8,436 bases of DNA from Alphaproteobacteria bacterium (GTDB lineage Bacteria > Pseudomonadota > Alphaproteobacteria > Sphingomonadales > Rhodothalassiaceae). The position numbers were made by a program, and so were the translations under genes. The notes under the pieces were generated by a model. The model had not been told where the DNA came from. It did not search any database and saw only the letters and a list, made by a program, of their open reading frames with translations. Of this stretch, positions 1 to 6,449 are shown in pieces. The stretch lies in the NCBI GenBank assembly GCA_003694205.1, contig RFKS01000198.1:1-8436 (forward strand), in the 5' to 3' direction. Positions within the stretch are counted from its first letter, which is position 1. Each line of letters starts with the position of its first letter.

Positions 1-2
1 AG

Positions 3-599
3 GCGGGGACCACCCGCGACCTCATTGAGATCGCCTTTGATCTCGGCGGCTACCCCGCGAGCCTGATCGACACGGCGGGGCTGCGGGAGGCCGGAGACGC
101 GGTCGAGGCCGAGGGCATCCGGCGGGCGCGGGAGCGGGCGCGTGCCGCCGATCTGCGGCTGCTGGTCTGCGATGCCCGGGAATGGCCACAGCTGCCGGCA
201 GAGATCGGGGAGGCGAACGGGAGAGGCGCGCTTGTGGTGGCCAACAAGGTCGATCTGGCGCCGGCGCTCGGCGCGGGGGCGCTTGATGGCGACGGCAGCG
301 CCTATGCGGTTTCCGCGAAGACGGGAGCCGGCATCGCGGCGCTGCTGCAGGCGCTTGAGGCGCAGGTCGTGGCACTGAGCGAGCTCGGCGAGACGCCGGC
401 GCTGACGCGGGCGCGACACCGCCATGCGCTCGAGGACTGCTGCGCCGCGCTCGATGGATTTATTGCCGACCGGCGGGACCCGGTCCTCGCCGCCGAGGCG
501 GTGCGGCTCGCGGCGCGGGCGCTGGGCCGGATCACCGGCCGGGTCGATGTCGAGGACGTCCTCGACCGGGTGTTCGCGGAATTCTGCATCGGAAAATGA
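3..599 (+). CDS. mnmE: tRNA modification GTPase MnmE (TrmE), 3' part only
   Basis: MnmE is the GTPase partner of MnmG. The complex adds the (carboxymethyl)aminomethyl group to C5 of wobble U34 in certain tRNAs. The window opens inside the G domain, and 198 residues are visible before the TGA at 597-599. The G-domain motifs follow in order: G2 as A-G-T-T-R-D (3-20), G3 as D-T-A-G-L-R (69-86), G4 as N-K-V-D (243-254) and G5 as S-A-K-T-G (312-326). The C-terminal helical domain follows and ends in F-C-I-G-K (582-596), the family's invariant C-terminal motif with its conserved cysteine. The start and N-terminal folate-binding domain lie upstream of the window. Nothing in the visible part is broken. 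mnmG follows after 81 nt, but with its own likely promoter. Identification is firm from motifs and neighbour. Confidence 0.97.
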   Translation, partial: AGTTRDLIEIAFDLGGYPASLIDTAGLREAGDAVEAEGIRRARERARAADLRLLVCDAREWPQLPAEIGEANGRGALVVANKVDLAPALGAGALDGDGSAYAVSAKTGAGIAALLQALEAQVVALSELGETPALTRARHRHALEDCCAALDGFIADRRDPVLAAEAVRLAARALGRITGRVDVEDVLDRVFAEFCIGK

Positions 600-615
600 T
601 GTTCCACGTGAAACC
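600..615. promoter_or_regulatory. parS: parS site 1, ParB-binding palindrome between mnmE and mnmG
   Basis: The 16-mer TGTTCCACGTGAAACC begins one base after the mnmE stop. It matches the bacterial parS consensus TGTTTCACGTGAAACA at 14 of 16 positions. The differences are C for T at position 5 and C for A at the last position. C at position 5 is tolerated in known alphaproteobacterial sites. The core CACGTG is intact. Location next to the parAB operon supports the call. It ends 9 nt before the -35 box of the putative mnmG promoter, so bound or spreading ParB could affect that promoter (inference). Confidence 0.85.
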
Positions 616-624
616 GGGGCGCGA

Positions 625-653
625 TTGACGGCCGCGGCGCGGGGCCCTAGGGT
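625..653 (+). promoter_or_regulatory. putative sigma70-type promoter for mnmG-rsmG-parA-parB
   Basis: TTGACG at 625-630 resembles a -35 box. After a 17-nt spacer comes TAGGGT at 648-653, an acceptable -10 box for a GC-rich alphaproteobacterium. This predicts transcription from about 660, close ahead of the mnmG ribosome binding site. The canonical spacing and position between two tandem genes make it credible. The -10 match is only partial and no transcript data are available. A short GC-rich inverted repeat (AGGGT...GCCCT, 649-662) overlaps the -10 region and could form a small stem in DNA or RNA; its meaning is unknown. Confidence 0.55.
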
Positions 654-680
654 GCGCGCCCTGGAAAAAGGGATCACGAC

Positions 681-2573
681 ATGCGCGGCGGAAGCGGCAC
701 ATATGACGTCATCGTGATCGGCGGCGGACACGCCGGATGCGAGGCAGCGGCGGCCGCGGCCCGGGTGGGGGCGCGGACGCTGCTGCTCACCCACCGCATC
801 GAGACCATTGGCGCCATGTCGTGCAATCCGGCCATCGGCGGTATCGGCAAGGGCCATCTGGTGCGCGAGATCGATGCGCTCGACGGGCTGATGGGGCGCA
901 CTGCTGATGCCGCCGGTATCCAGTTCCGCCTGCTCAATCGGCGCAAGGGGCCCGCCGTGCGGGGCCCGCGGGCACAAATCGACCGCGCCGCCTATCGCCG
1001 CGCGATGCAGGCCGCGATCCTGGGCCAACCGGGGCTCGAGGTACGCGCCGAGGCAGTCGGCGATCTCATCCTCGGACCCGGGCGTCGGGGAGAGGCGTCG
1101 CGGGTGTGCGGTGTCGTCACCGAAGGCGGCCGCGAAATCCGCGCCGGGGCGGTAATCCTGACCACCGGGACCTTCCTGCGCGGGGTCATTCACTGCGGCG
1201 AGACGAGTCGCCCGGCCGGTCGGGTCGGCGAGGCGCCGGCGGTGGCGTTGGCCGAGACCCTCGACCGTCTCGCCTTCCGTCTCGGACGCCTGAAGACAGG
1301 GACGCCGCCGCGCCGCGATGGCCGTAGCATCGACTGGAGCGTCTGCGAGGAACAGGCCGGCGACGATCCGCCGGTGCCGTTTTCGGACATGACCGAAAGT
1401 CTGCCGCTACCCCAGACGATATGCCATATCACGCGCACGACCGGCGAGACGCACGCCATCATCCGCGCCAATCTCGCGCGCTCGCCGATTTATTCCGGGC
1501 AGATCCGGAGCAGCGGGCCGCGCTACTGCCCCTCGATCGAGGACAAGGTGGTCCGGTTCGCCGAGCGTTCGAGCCACCAGATATTTCTCGAGCCGGAAGG
1601 CCTCGCGGACGACACGATCTATCCGAACGGTATCTCGACAAGCCTGCCCGAAACGGTGCAGCGCGCCTTTTTGAAAACCATTCCCGGGCTCGAACGGGTG
1701 CGGGTTCGGCGCTATGGCTATGCCGTCGAGTATGATTTCGTCGACCCACGGGAGCTGCGGCCGACGCTCGAGACTCGGCGCGTTGCGGGCCTCTATTTCG
1801 CGGGACAGATCAATGGCACGACAGGCTATGAGGAGGCGGCAGCGCAGGGTCTCGTCGCCGGGCTCAACGCCGCCCTCGCGCTTGCCGGCAAGCCACCTTT
1901 GATCCTCGACCGCGCCGATGCCTATATCGGCGTCATGATCGACGATCTGGTGACCCGTGGCACCCGCGAGCCCTATCGCATGTTCACCAGCCGGGACGAA
2001 TACCGGTTGCATTTGCGCGCCGACAATGCCGACCAGCGGCTGACCGAAAAGGGCATCGCCTGCGGCGCGGTGTCGGGCGCGCGCGCGACCCGGTTCCGGC
2101 GCCGGATGGCGGCGCTCGAGGCGGCACGGGCGGCACTCGCGGAATGCCGCATCAGCCCCGACGAGGCGGCGCGACACGGTGTCGAACTCAACCGGGACGG
2201 CCGCCTGCGCGATGGCCTCGAGCTGCTCGGCCATCCCGGGATCGCGCTTTCCGATCTGCAGCGCATCTGGCCCGAAAAGCTCGCCCGCATTGCGCCCGAG
2301 ATTGCCGAGCAGATCGCCATCGAGGCTACATACAGCCGCTATCTGCGGCGCCAGGAGAAGGACATCGAGGCCTTCCGCAAGGACGAGTCGATTGCCATTC
2401 CGGCTGATATCGACTTCGCCGAGGTGGCCGGCCTGTCGGCGGAAGTCCGCGAAAAATTCGCGGCTGCCCGCCCTGCGACCCTGGGCGCCGCGGGCCGCAT
2501 CGCCGGTGTCACGCCGGCGGCCCTGACCGCGCTGCTCGTGCATCTCCGGCGGCGCCAGCGGAGCGCGGCGTGA
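681..2573 (+). CDS. mnmG: tRNA uridine-5-carboxymethylaminomethyl modification enzyme MnmG (GidA)
   Basis: MnmG is the FAD- and NADH-dependent partner of MnmE and installs cmnm5/nm5 on U34 of tRNAs in the cytoplasm. The 630-residue product is the usual full length. The N-terminal dinucleotide-binding loop is G-G-G-H-A-G (residues 14-19). The family box S-C-N-P-A-I-G-G lies at 47-54 with conserved Cys48. The second conserved cysteine is Cys283 in R-Y-C-P-S-I-E-D-K. The FAD-contacting [13 protein letters not shown] box is at 373-385, and the C-terminal helical domain that binds MnmE follows. The ATG at 681 is chosen because AAGGGA (668-673) sits 7 nt before it and the Rossmann strand follows directly. 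The stop overlaps the rsmG start by 4 nt. No defects are seen. A long open frame on the opposite strand here is a shadow. Confidence 0.98.
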   Translation: MRGGSGTYDVIVIGGGHAGCEAAAAAARVGARTLLLTHRIETIGAMSCNPAIGGIGKGHLVREIDALDGLMGRTADAAGIQFRLLNRRKGPAVRGPRAQIDRAAYRRAMQAAILGQPGLEVRAEAVGDLILGPGRRGEASRVCGVVTEGGREIRAGAVILTTGTFLRGVIHCGETSRPAGRVGEAPAVALAETLDRLAFRLGRLKTGTPPRRDGRSIDWSVCEEQAGDDPPVPFSDMTESLPLPQTICHITRTTGETHAIIRANLARSPIYSGQIRSSGPRYCPSIEDKVVRFAERSSHQIFLEPEGLADDTIYPNGISTSLPETVQRAFLKTIPGLERVRVRRYGYAVEYDFVDPRELRPTLETRRVAGLYFAGQINGTTGYEEAAAQGLVAGLNAALALAGKPPLILDRADAYIGVMIDDLVTRGTREPYRMFTSRDEYRLHLRADNADQRLTEKGIACGAVSGARATRFRRRMAALEAARAALAECRISPDEAARHGVELNRDGRLRDGLELLGHPGIALSDLQRIWPEKLARIAPEIAEQIAIEATYSRYLRRQEKDIEAFRKDESIAIPADIDFAEVAGLSAEVREKFAAARPATLGAAGRIAGVTPAALTALLVHLRRRQRSAA

Positions 2574-3202
2574 GAGCCGATCGCGCGGCCTTTCTCGAGG
2601 CCGTCGGAGTTTCACGTGAAACACGCGAACGGCTCGACCGTTATGCGGCGCTTCTCGCAAAGTGGCAAAGGCGGCTCAATCTCGTCGGACCGGCGACCCT
2701 GCCACAGCTCTGGGTGCGGCATTTTCTCGACTCGGCACAGCTCGTCGACCTCGTCGCGAAACACCGCCCGGGCGGCTTGCCCGCGCGCTGGGTCGATCTT
2801 GGCAGCGGCGCCGGCTTCCCCGGTCTCGTCATCGCGCTCCTTGGCGGCGGTGAGGTCGAACTGGTCGAAAGCGATGCCCGAAAGTGCAGCTTTCTGCGCC
2901 AGGTGATCGCTGCAACCGACGCGCCGGCGCGCGTGCACCAGGCGCGAATCGAGACGCTCACCGATCTGCGACCCGATCTCGTCGTCGCGCGTGCGCTCGC
3001 GCCGCTGCCGCGTCTCCTGCCGCTCGCCGCCCGGCTGTGCGCGCCGGAAAGCGAAATCTGGCTCCTCAAGGGCGCACATGTCGAGGAGGAATTGACCCGC
3101 TGCCCGCAATCCTGGACATTCGAGCTCGAGTCCTTTCCGAGCCGAACCCGGCCGGGGGCACGGATCTTGCGTATACGAAATCTGGAAGGCATTGATGGGT
3201 AA
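2570..3202 (+). CDS. rsmG: 16S rRNA (guanine527-N7)-methyltransferase RsmG (GidB)
   Basis: RsmG transfers a methyl group from S-adenosylmethionine to N7 of G527 (E. coli numbering) in 16S rRNA. Loss of this activity is known to give low-level streptomycin resistance in several bacteria. The 210-residue product is of normal length. It starts with V-S-R-E-T (14-18), then the helix around [15 protein letters not shown]. The SAM-binding motif is [12 protein letters not shown] (75-86), followed by acidic L-V-E-S-D (98-102) and the family signature R-A-L-A-P-L (141-146). The start is GTG at 2570, overlapping the mnmG TGA (GTGA). This implies translational coupling, and no other start in this frame keeps the full N terminus. 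The 3' end overlaps parA by 8 nt. A parS site lies within codons 13-18. Confidence 0.97.
   Translation: MRADRAAFLEAVGVSRETRERLDRYAALLAKWQRRLNLVGPATLPQLWVRHFLDSAQLVDLVAKHRPGGLPARWVDLGSGAGFPGLVIALLGGGEVELVESDARKCSFLRQVIAATDAPARVHQARIETLTDLRPDLVVARALAPLPRLLPLAARLCAPESEIWLLKGAHVEEELTRCPQSWTFELESFPSRTRPGARILRIRNLEGIDG
2608..2623. promoter_or_regulatory. parS: parS site 2, ParB-binding palindrome inside rsmG
   Basis: The sequence AGTTTCACGTGAAACA contains the perfect 14-bp palindrome GTTTCACGTGAAAC (2609-2622). It matches 15 of 16 positions of the parS consensus. It lies within rsmG codons 13-18, reading G-V-S-R-E-T. The codons TCA, CGT, GAA and ACA are unlike the G/C-ending codons around them, which suggests the DNA site rather than codon preference fixes these bases. 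It is about 2.0 kb from parS site 1 and about 0.6 kb upstream of parA. Confidence 0.93.
3184..3189 (+). promoter_or_regulatory. ribosome binding site deciding the parA start
   Basis: GGAAGG lies 5 nt before the ATG at 3195 but only 2 nt before the in-frame TTG at 3192. The spacing favours the ATG. The site lies inside the end of rsmG, consistent with coupled translation of overlapping genes. Confidence 0.6.
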
Positions 3203-4013
3203 AGGAAAAACGCGACGCACAGGGAGCCGGCCGCGCATTCTCGCGGTCGCCAACCAGAAGGGCGGCGTCGGCAAGACGACAACGGCGATCAATCTCGCGA
3301 CGGCACTCGCCGCAATTCGCAAGCAGGTCCTGGTCATCGATCTCGATCCGCAGGGCAATGCGTCGACCGGGCTCGGTATCGATCGGGTGGCGCGCAAGGT
3401 GTCGTCCTACGACCTGCTCGCCGGCAGCGCGACGCTCGCCGAGGCGACCGTACCGACCGCGATCCCCGGCCTTTTCATCGTGCCGGCGACGGTCGATCTC
3501 TCGGGAGCGGAGGCCGAATTGGTGACCGAGGAACGGCGCAGCTTCCGGCTCCGCGAGGCGATCGAGCGTGCACCGGGGCTCGTCGGCTACGACTATGTGC
3601 TGATCGACTGCCCGCCCTCGCTGTCGCTGCTGACGCTGAATGCGCTGTCGGCCGCACAGGCGGTGCTCGTTCCCCTGCAATGCGAGTTTTTCGCCCTCGA
3701 AGGCCTGTCGCTGCTGCTGCGGACCGTCGAGCGCGTGCGCGCCCAATTCAATCCCGGCCTCGAGATCGCCGGGATCGTGCTCACCATGTTCGACCGCCGC
3801 AACCGGCTGTCCGACCAGGTGGCGCAGGACGTTCGCGACTATATGGGCGAGGCCGTCTTTCGCACCGTCATTCCGCGCAATGTGCGGGTTTCGGAGGCAC
3901 CGAGCCACGGCAAGCCGGCCCTTCTCTATGATCACCGCTGCACCGGCAGCCAAGCCTATATGCGGCTGGCGAGCGAGATGTTGCGGCGCGACAGAAAGGC
4001 GGTGGCGGCATGA
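3195..4013 (+). CDS. parA: chromosome partitioning ATPase ParA (Soj)
   Basis: ParA is the DNA-binding ATPase that moves ParB-parS complexes during chromosome segregation. The 272-residue product starts with a short basic stretch ([12 protein letters not shown]). The deviant Walker A motif K-G-G-V-G-K-T-T is at residues 22-29, with the signature lysine near its start. V-I-D-L-D-P-Q-G-N (47-55) is the Walker A' region and Y-V-L-I-D-C-P-P-S (134-142) is Walker B. The C-terminal I-P-R-N-V-R-V-S-E-A-P-S-H-G-K-P block (227-241) is typical of chromosomal ParA. The lack of a long N-terminal DNA-binding domain fits the chromosomal rather than the plasmid (type Ia) group. The TTG at 3192 is a possible but less likely start. 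The gene overlaps rsmG by 8 nt and parB by 4 nt (ATGA). It appears fully functional. Confidence 0.97.
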   Translation: MGKGKTRRTGSRPRILAVANQKGGVGKTTTAINLATALAAIRKQVLVIDLDPQGNASTGLGIDRVARKVSSYDLLAGSATLAEATVPTAIPGLFIVPATVDLSGAEAELVTEERRSFRLREAIERAPGLVGYDYVLIDCPPSLSLLTLNALSAAQAVLVPLQCEFFALEGLSLLLRTVERVRAQFNPGLEIAGIVLTMFDRRNRLSDQVAQDVRDYMGEAVFRTVIPRNVRVSEAPSHGKPALLYDHRCTGSQAYMRLASEMLRRDRKAVAA

Positions 4014-4856
4014 GCAGCGATACCCCTTCGCGGCGGCGCGGCCTCGGGCGCGGTCTCTCGGCACTGATGGGCGATTTTCCGCCCGAGTCCGCTGCAGGAG
4101 CAGCCGCAGCCGGTGACGTCATGACGGCGCCGATCGCGGCGCTAGCGCCGAATCCCTTCCAGCCGCGCCACCATTTCGACCCCGCGGAGCTCGATGCCCT
4201 CGCGAATTCGCTGCGCGAGGTGGGACTCCTGCAGCCGATTCTCGTGCGCCCGGCGCGGGCGGGCGGCGCAGAAGGCGGGGCTGCACGAGGTGCCGGTGGT
4301 CGTCCGCGACCTCGATGACGGGGCGGCGCTCGAGGCCGCGATCATCGAAAATGTGCAGCGGCACGACCTGTCGCCGATCGAGGAGGCGGCCGGATACCGG
4401 CGTTTGATGGACGAATTCGGCCACCGTCAGGAGGACATCGCCCGCACGGTCGGCAGGTCGCGCAGCCACATCGCCAATCTGTTGCGGCTGCTTGGCTTGC
4501 CCGAGGCGGTGCAGAAAATGGTCGACGACGGTCGACTGACGATGGGGCACGCCCGCGCGCTCGTCGGACTTGCCAATGCCGAGGAGCTGGCGGGCCGCAT
4601 CCTCGCCAGCGGCGCCAGCGTCCGCGAGGCCGAAGCGCTGGCTGCCAGGGCGCGCGCCGGCGAGGGGGGCAAGCGTTCCTCCCGGCGCTCGGCGAAGGAT
4701 GCGGACACGCGGGCGCTCGAGGCCGATCTTGCCAGCGCGCTTGGTCTCGCGGTCGATATCCGCCATCGCGGCGAGCGCGGCGGCGCGCTGACCATCCGTT
4801 ATCGCAGCCTCGAACAGCTCGACGCCCTGTGCCAGAAACTGCTCGCACGGCGATAG
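4010..4856 (+). pseudogene. parB: chromosome partitioning protein ParB (Spo0J), frame broken by an internal deletion
   Basis: ParB binds parS, is loaded as a CTP-dependent clamp and stimulates ParA. The first frame, from ATG 4010 (AGAAAGG at 3993-3999 as ribosome binding site), gives the ParB N terminus. This includes G-L-G-R-G-L-S-A-L-M-G-D, then N-P-F-Q-P-R and L-L-Q-P-I-L-V-R-P, ending near 4252. It then runs out of register and stops at 4316-4318. ParB resumes one frame over from about 4251-4260 as R-A-A-Q-K-A-G-L-H-E-V-P-V. That frame continues through E-N-V-Q-R (4347-4361), a helix-turn-helix (about 4425-4484) and the C-terminal dimer domain, to TAG at 4854-4856. The expected Y-E-I-x-A-G-E-R-R-W box, part of the CTP-binding pocket, is absent. 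I estimate 25-40 nt missing, of length 2 modulo 3. The two parts total about 282 codons, close to the usual length less about ten residues. Sequence error or true lesion cannot be told apart here. Confidence 0.88.
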
Positions 4857-4857
4857 A

Positions 4858-4874
4858 GGGGGTCTTCGGTCCCT
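4858..4874. terminator. possible bidirectional hairpin between convergent parB and holA
   Basis: Between the two stop codons, C4864-G4869 closes a TTCG loop (4865-4868), giving the very stable cUUCGg tetraloop. G4860-G4862 pair with C4871-C4873, with one T-T mismatch in the stem. The hairpin is short and has no T-run on either side, so it is not a textbook intrinsic terminator. Its position in the 16-nt gap between convergent genes is the main support. Confidence 0.3.
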
Positions 4875-5922
4875 AGCGCCGGGCGCTGCTGCCGGCCGCC
4901 GAGGCGGCGAGGGCAAGACAGGTGCGGGCGCAGATCGTTACCGCCGGCATGTCGCTCGTCTTGCAGTCCGCCTCGGCCTCGAGCAGCCGATCGAGCGCCG
5001 CCCTGACGCGCGCCGCCGGCCAGCGGGCGAGGTCACGCATGAAGCGGTCGCGGTCGCGGAAGAAGAGACGCGGCACCAGCCGGCCGAGCGCCTCCTCGCG
5101 GGAAAGACCAGCCGCCATATGGCCAAGCACGAGGTCGATCTGCTGGAAGCGACGGGCAAGCAGGCGCAGGATCGCGACCGGCTGCTCGCCGACCGCAAAC
5201 GCCTTTTCCAGATAGCGATCGACCGCCGCCAGGTCTCCCGCCGTCACCGCCGCCACGAGGTCGAAGACGGTATTCGACGCGGTATCGCCGATCACCGCGC
5301 GAACATCGGCGAGCGAGATCCGGCGCGCGTCATCACCTGTCTTGAATAATATCAACTTTTCGAGCTCCTGTCGCGTAATGGCGCGATCCTGGCCCAGATG
5401 CGAACGGAGATAGTCGCGCGCCGCAGGATCGATCGCGAATCCGGCAGCGGCCAGGGTCTCGTCGAGGAGGCGGCCGAGGGCGTCCGCGGAATCGGCGTAA
5501 CAGGCAATGGCGGCAAGATCGGGGGCTTTTTCGAAGAATGTGCGCAGGCTATGGCGTGGCGCAAGCTCGCCGGCGCGGACGAGAAGGAAGGCGTCGCCCG
5601 GATGATCGAGGGCGGCGGCCACGATCGCGCCGAGACCGCTCGTGGTCTCGCCACCAAGATCGAGCAACACGAGGCGGCGGCCTCCGGTCATGGAGAGCGC
5701 GCCCATGGCATCGGCGAGCGCCGCCGGATCGGCCTTGAGCGCAGCCGCCGTGAGGCGGCTGACGCGAAACGGATCACCCGGATCGTCGACGATTTGCCGG
5801 GCGATGGCCTCGGCGCGCTCGCGCACGAGTCCCTCGTCGGGACCATAAAGGAGCGCGCCGCGGCAATCCTCGGGAAGCGTACGCAGGACCTGCGCGAGGG
5901 CTCTAGCGCCGACCTTGACCAT
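4873..5922 (-). CDS. holA: DNA polymerase III subunit delta (HolA)
   Basis: HolA is the clamp-loader subunit that opens the beta sliding clamp for DNA replication. The 349-residue product has the expected length. Near the N terminus it reads A-L-L-Y-G-P-D-E-G-L-V-R-E-R (23-36), the degenerate nucleotide-binding region typical of delta. S-M-T-G-G-R-R-L-V-L-L (77-87) then lies in the AAA-like domain. The helical C-terminal domain includes A-I-T-R-Q-E-L-E-K-L and the collar-type segment around L-L-A-R-R-F-Q-Q-I. The ATG at 5920-5922 is chosen because the product then starts M-V-K-V directly before the conserved domain. The frame is open upstream to an ATG at 6060, but that would add 46 arginine-rich residues overlapping lptE. 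The gene overlaps the end of lptE by 20 nt, so the pair is probably co-transcribed. Confidence 0.93.
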   Translation of the reverse strand: MVKVGARALAQVLRTLPEDCRGALLYGPDEGLVRERAEAIARQIVDDPGDPFRVSRLTAAALKADPAALADAMGALSMTGGRRLVLLDLGGETTSGLGAIVAAALDHPGDAFLLVRAGELAPRHSLRTFFEKAPDLAAIACYADSADALGRLLDETLAAAGFAIDPAARDYLRSHLGQDRAITRQELEKLILFKTGDDARRISLADVRAVIGDTASNTVFDLVAAVTAGDLAAVDRYLEKAFAVGEQPVAILRLLARRFQQIDLVLGHMAAGLSREEALGRLVPRLFFRDRDRFMRDLARWPAARVRAALDRLLEAEADCKTSDMPAVTICARTCLALAASAAGSSARR

Positions 5923-6448
5923 CGTCCGCGGCCTCGTCCGCAGCCTTTCGGAAATGACGCGCGAGATGCGCCGCAATCCGTTGCGCCAGCATCGCGCTGG
6001 CACGGCTGCGGGCATCGCGCTGGGCCGAAATGTTCGCAAAATCCGACTGCACGACGTCATAGGAGGACGCGGCGTCCGTTTCGTCCTCGATCACCCATCT
6101 GTCGGTCGCCAGGTCGCGCAGGCGGTAGCGCGCGTGCAAGCGCAGCCGCTCGCGCGTCACCGAGCGATCGGAGCGAAAGGCGAAGCCCTCGACCTGTTCG
6201 TCGAGATCGTATTCCAGACGATAGCGCGGCGTCGCGGGATAGCCGTGTGGCGACAGCATCGCGATCAGATGATTGCGCAATTCCTGCGCCACGCGGTCGG
6301 GCGCCGACGCCACCTCGACCGTGGCCAGGGCCTGCGGCACATCGCTTCCAGCCGGCGCCCGCCCGGTCCCGACGGGCGCATAGAGCGGACTGAAGCCGCA
6401 GCCGCCGAGGAGAAGGCAGACGAGGAGGGCGGCCGCGACACGCATCAT
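5903..6448 (-). CDS. lptE: LPS-assembly lipoprotein LptE
   Basis: LptE is an outer-membrane lipoprotein that plugs and supports the LptD barrel, which inserts lipopolysaccharide into the outer leaflet. The 181-residue product opens with a lipoprotein signal: hydrophobic A-A-A-L-L-V-C-L-L-L, then the lipobox L-G-G-C with Cys17 as the predicted lipidated residue. G-F-S-P-L-Y-A-P follows, a hallmark of alphaproteobacterial LptE. The middle holds the Y-R-L-E-Y-D-L and beta-rich R-L-R-L-H-A-R-Y-R-L segments, and the end is a charged helix (A-Q-R-I-A-A-H-L-A-R-H-F-R-K). Two adjacent ATGs (6446-6448 and 6443-6445) are possible starts. The first lies 1 nt after the leuS stop, and either gives a working signal peptide. 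The family is poorly conserved, so identification rests on signal, opening motif, size and the leuS-lptE-holA order. Confidence 0.9.
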   Translation of the reverse strand: MMRVAAALLVCLLLGGCGFSPLYAPVGTGRAPAGSDVPQALATVEVASAPDRVAQELRNHLIAMLSPHGYPATPRYRLEYDLDEQVEGFAFRSDRSVTRERLRLHARYRLRDLATDRWVIEDETDAASSYDVVQSDFANISAQRDARSRASAMLAQRIAAHLARHFRKAADEAADDGQGRR

Positions 6449-6449
6449 C

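Noticed and set aside
600..680. Replication origin near parS
   Set aside because: I saw no DnaA boxes (TTATCCACA-like) or AT-rich unwinding region in this gap. parS sites alone do not mark an origin.
1407..2660. A 417-codon open frame on the minus strand opposite mnmG
   Set aside because: It lies wholly antisense to a clear full-length MnmG and the start of RsmG. Long antisense frames are expected in GC-rich genes with strong third-position bias. The protein is arginine- and alanine-rich with no recognisable family.
3066..4064. A 332-codon minus-strand frame opposite parA
   Set aside because: It is antisense to an intact ParA with all Walker motifs, and the translation shows no domain. It is a shadow frame.
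4241..4275. Programmed ribosomal frameshift in parB
   Set aside because: A programmed shift would keep the whole conserved domain. Here conserved residues are missing at the join, and I see no slippery heptamer, so deletion or sequence error fits better.
5923..6060. A 46-residue N-terminal extension of HolA, starting at the ATG at 6060
   Set aside because: The extension is arginine-rich, overlaps lptE in another frame and has no family support. The ATG at 5922 starts directly at the conserved domain.
5398..6393. A 331-codon plus-strand frame opposite holA and lptE
   Set aside because: It spans the antisense of two recognised genes and has a low-complexity Arg/Pro/Ala-rich end and no motif. 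It is best explained as a shadow frame.
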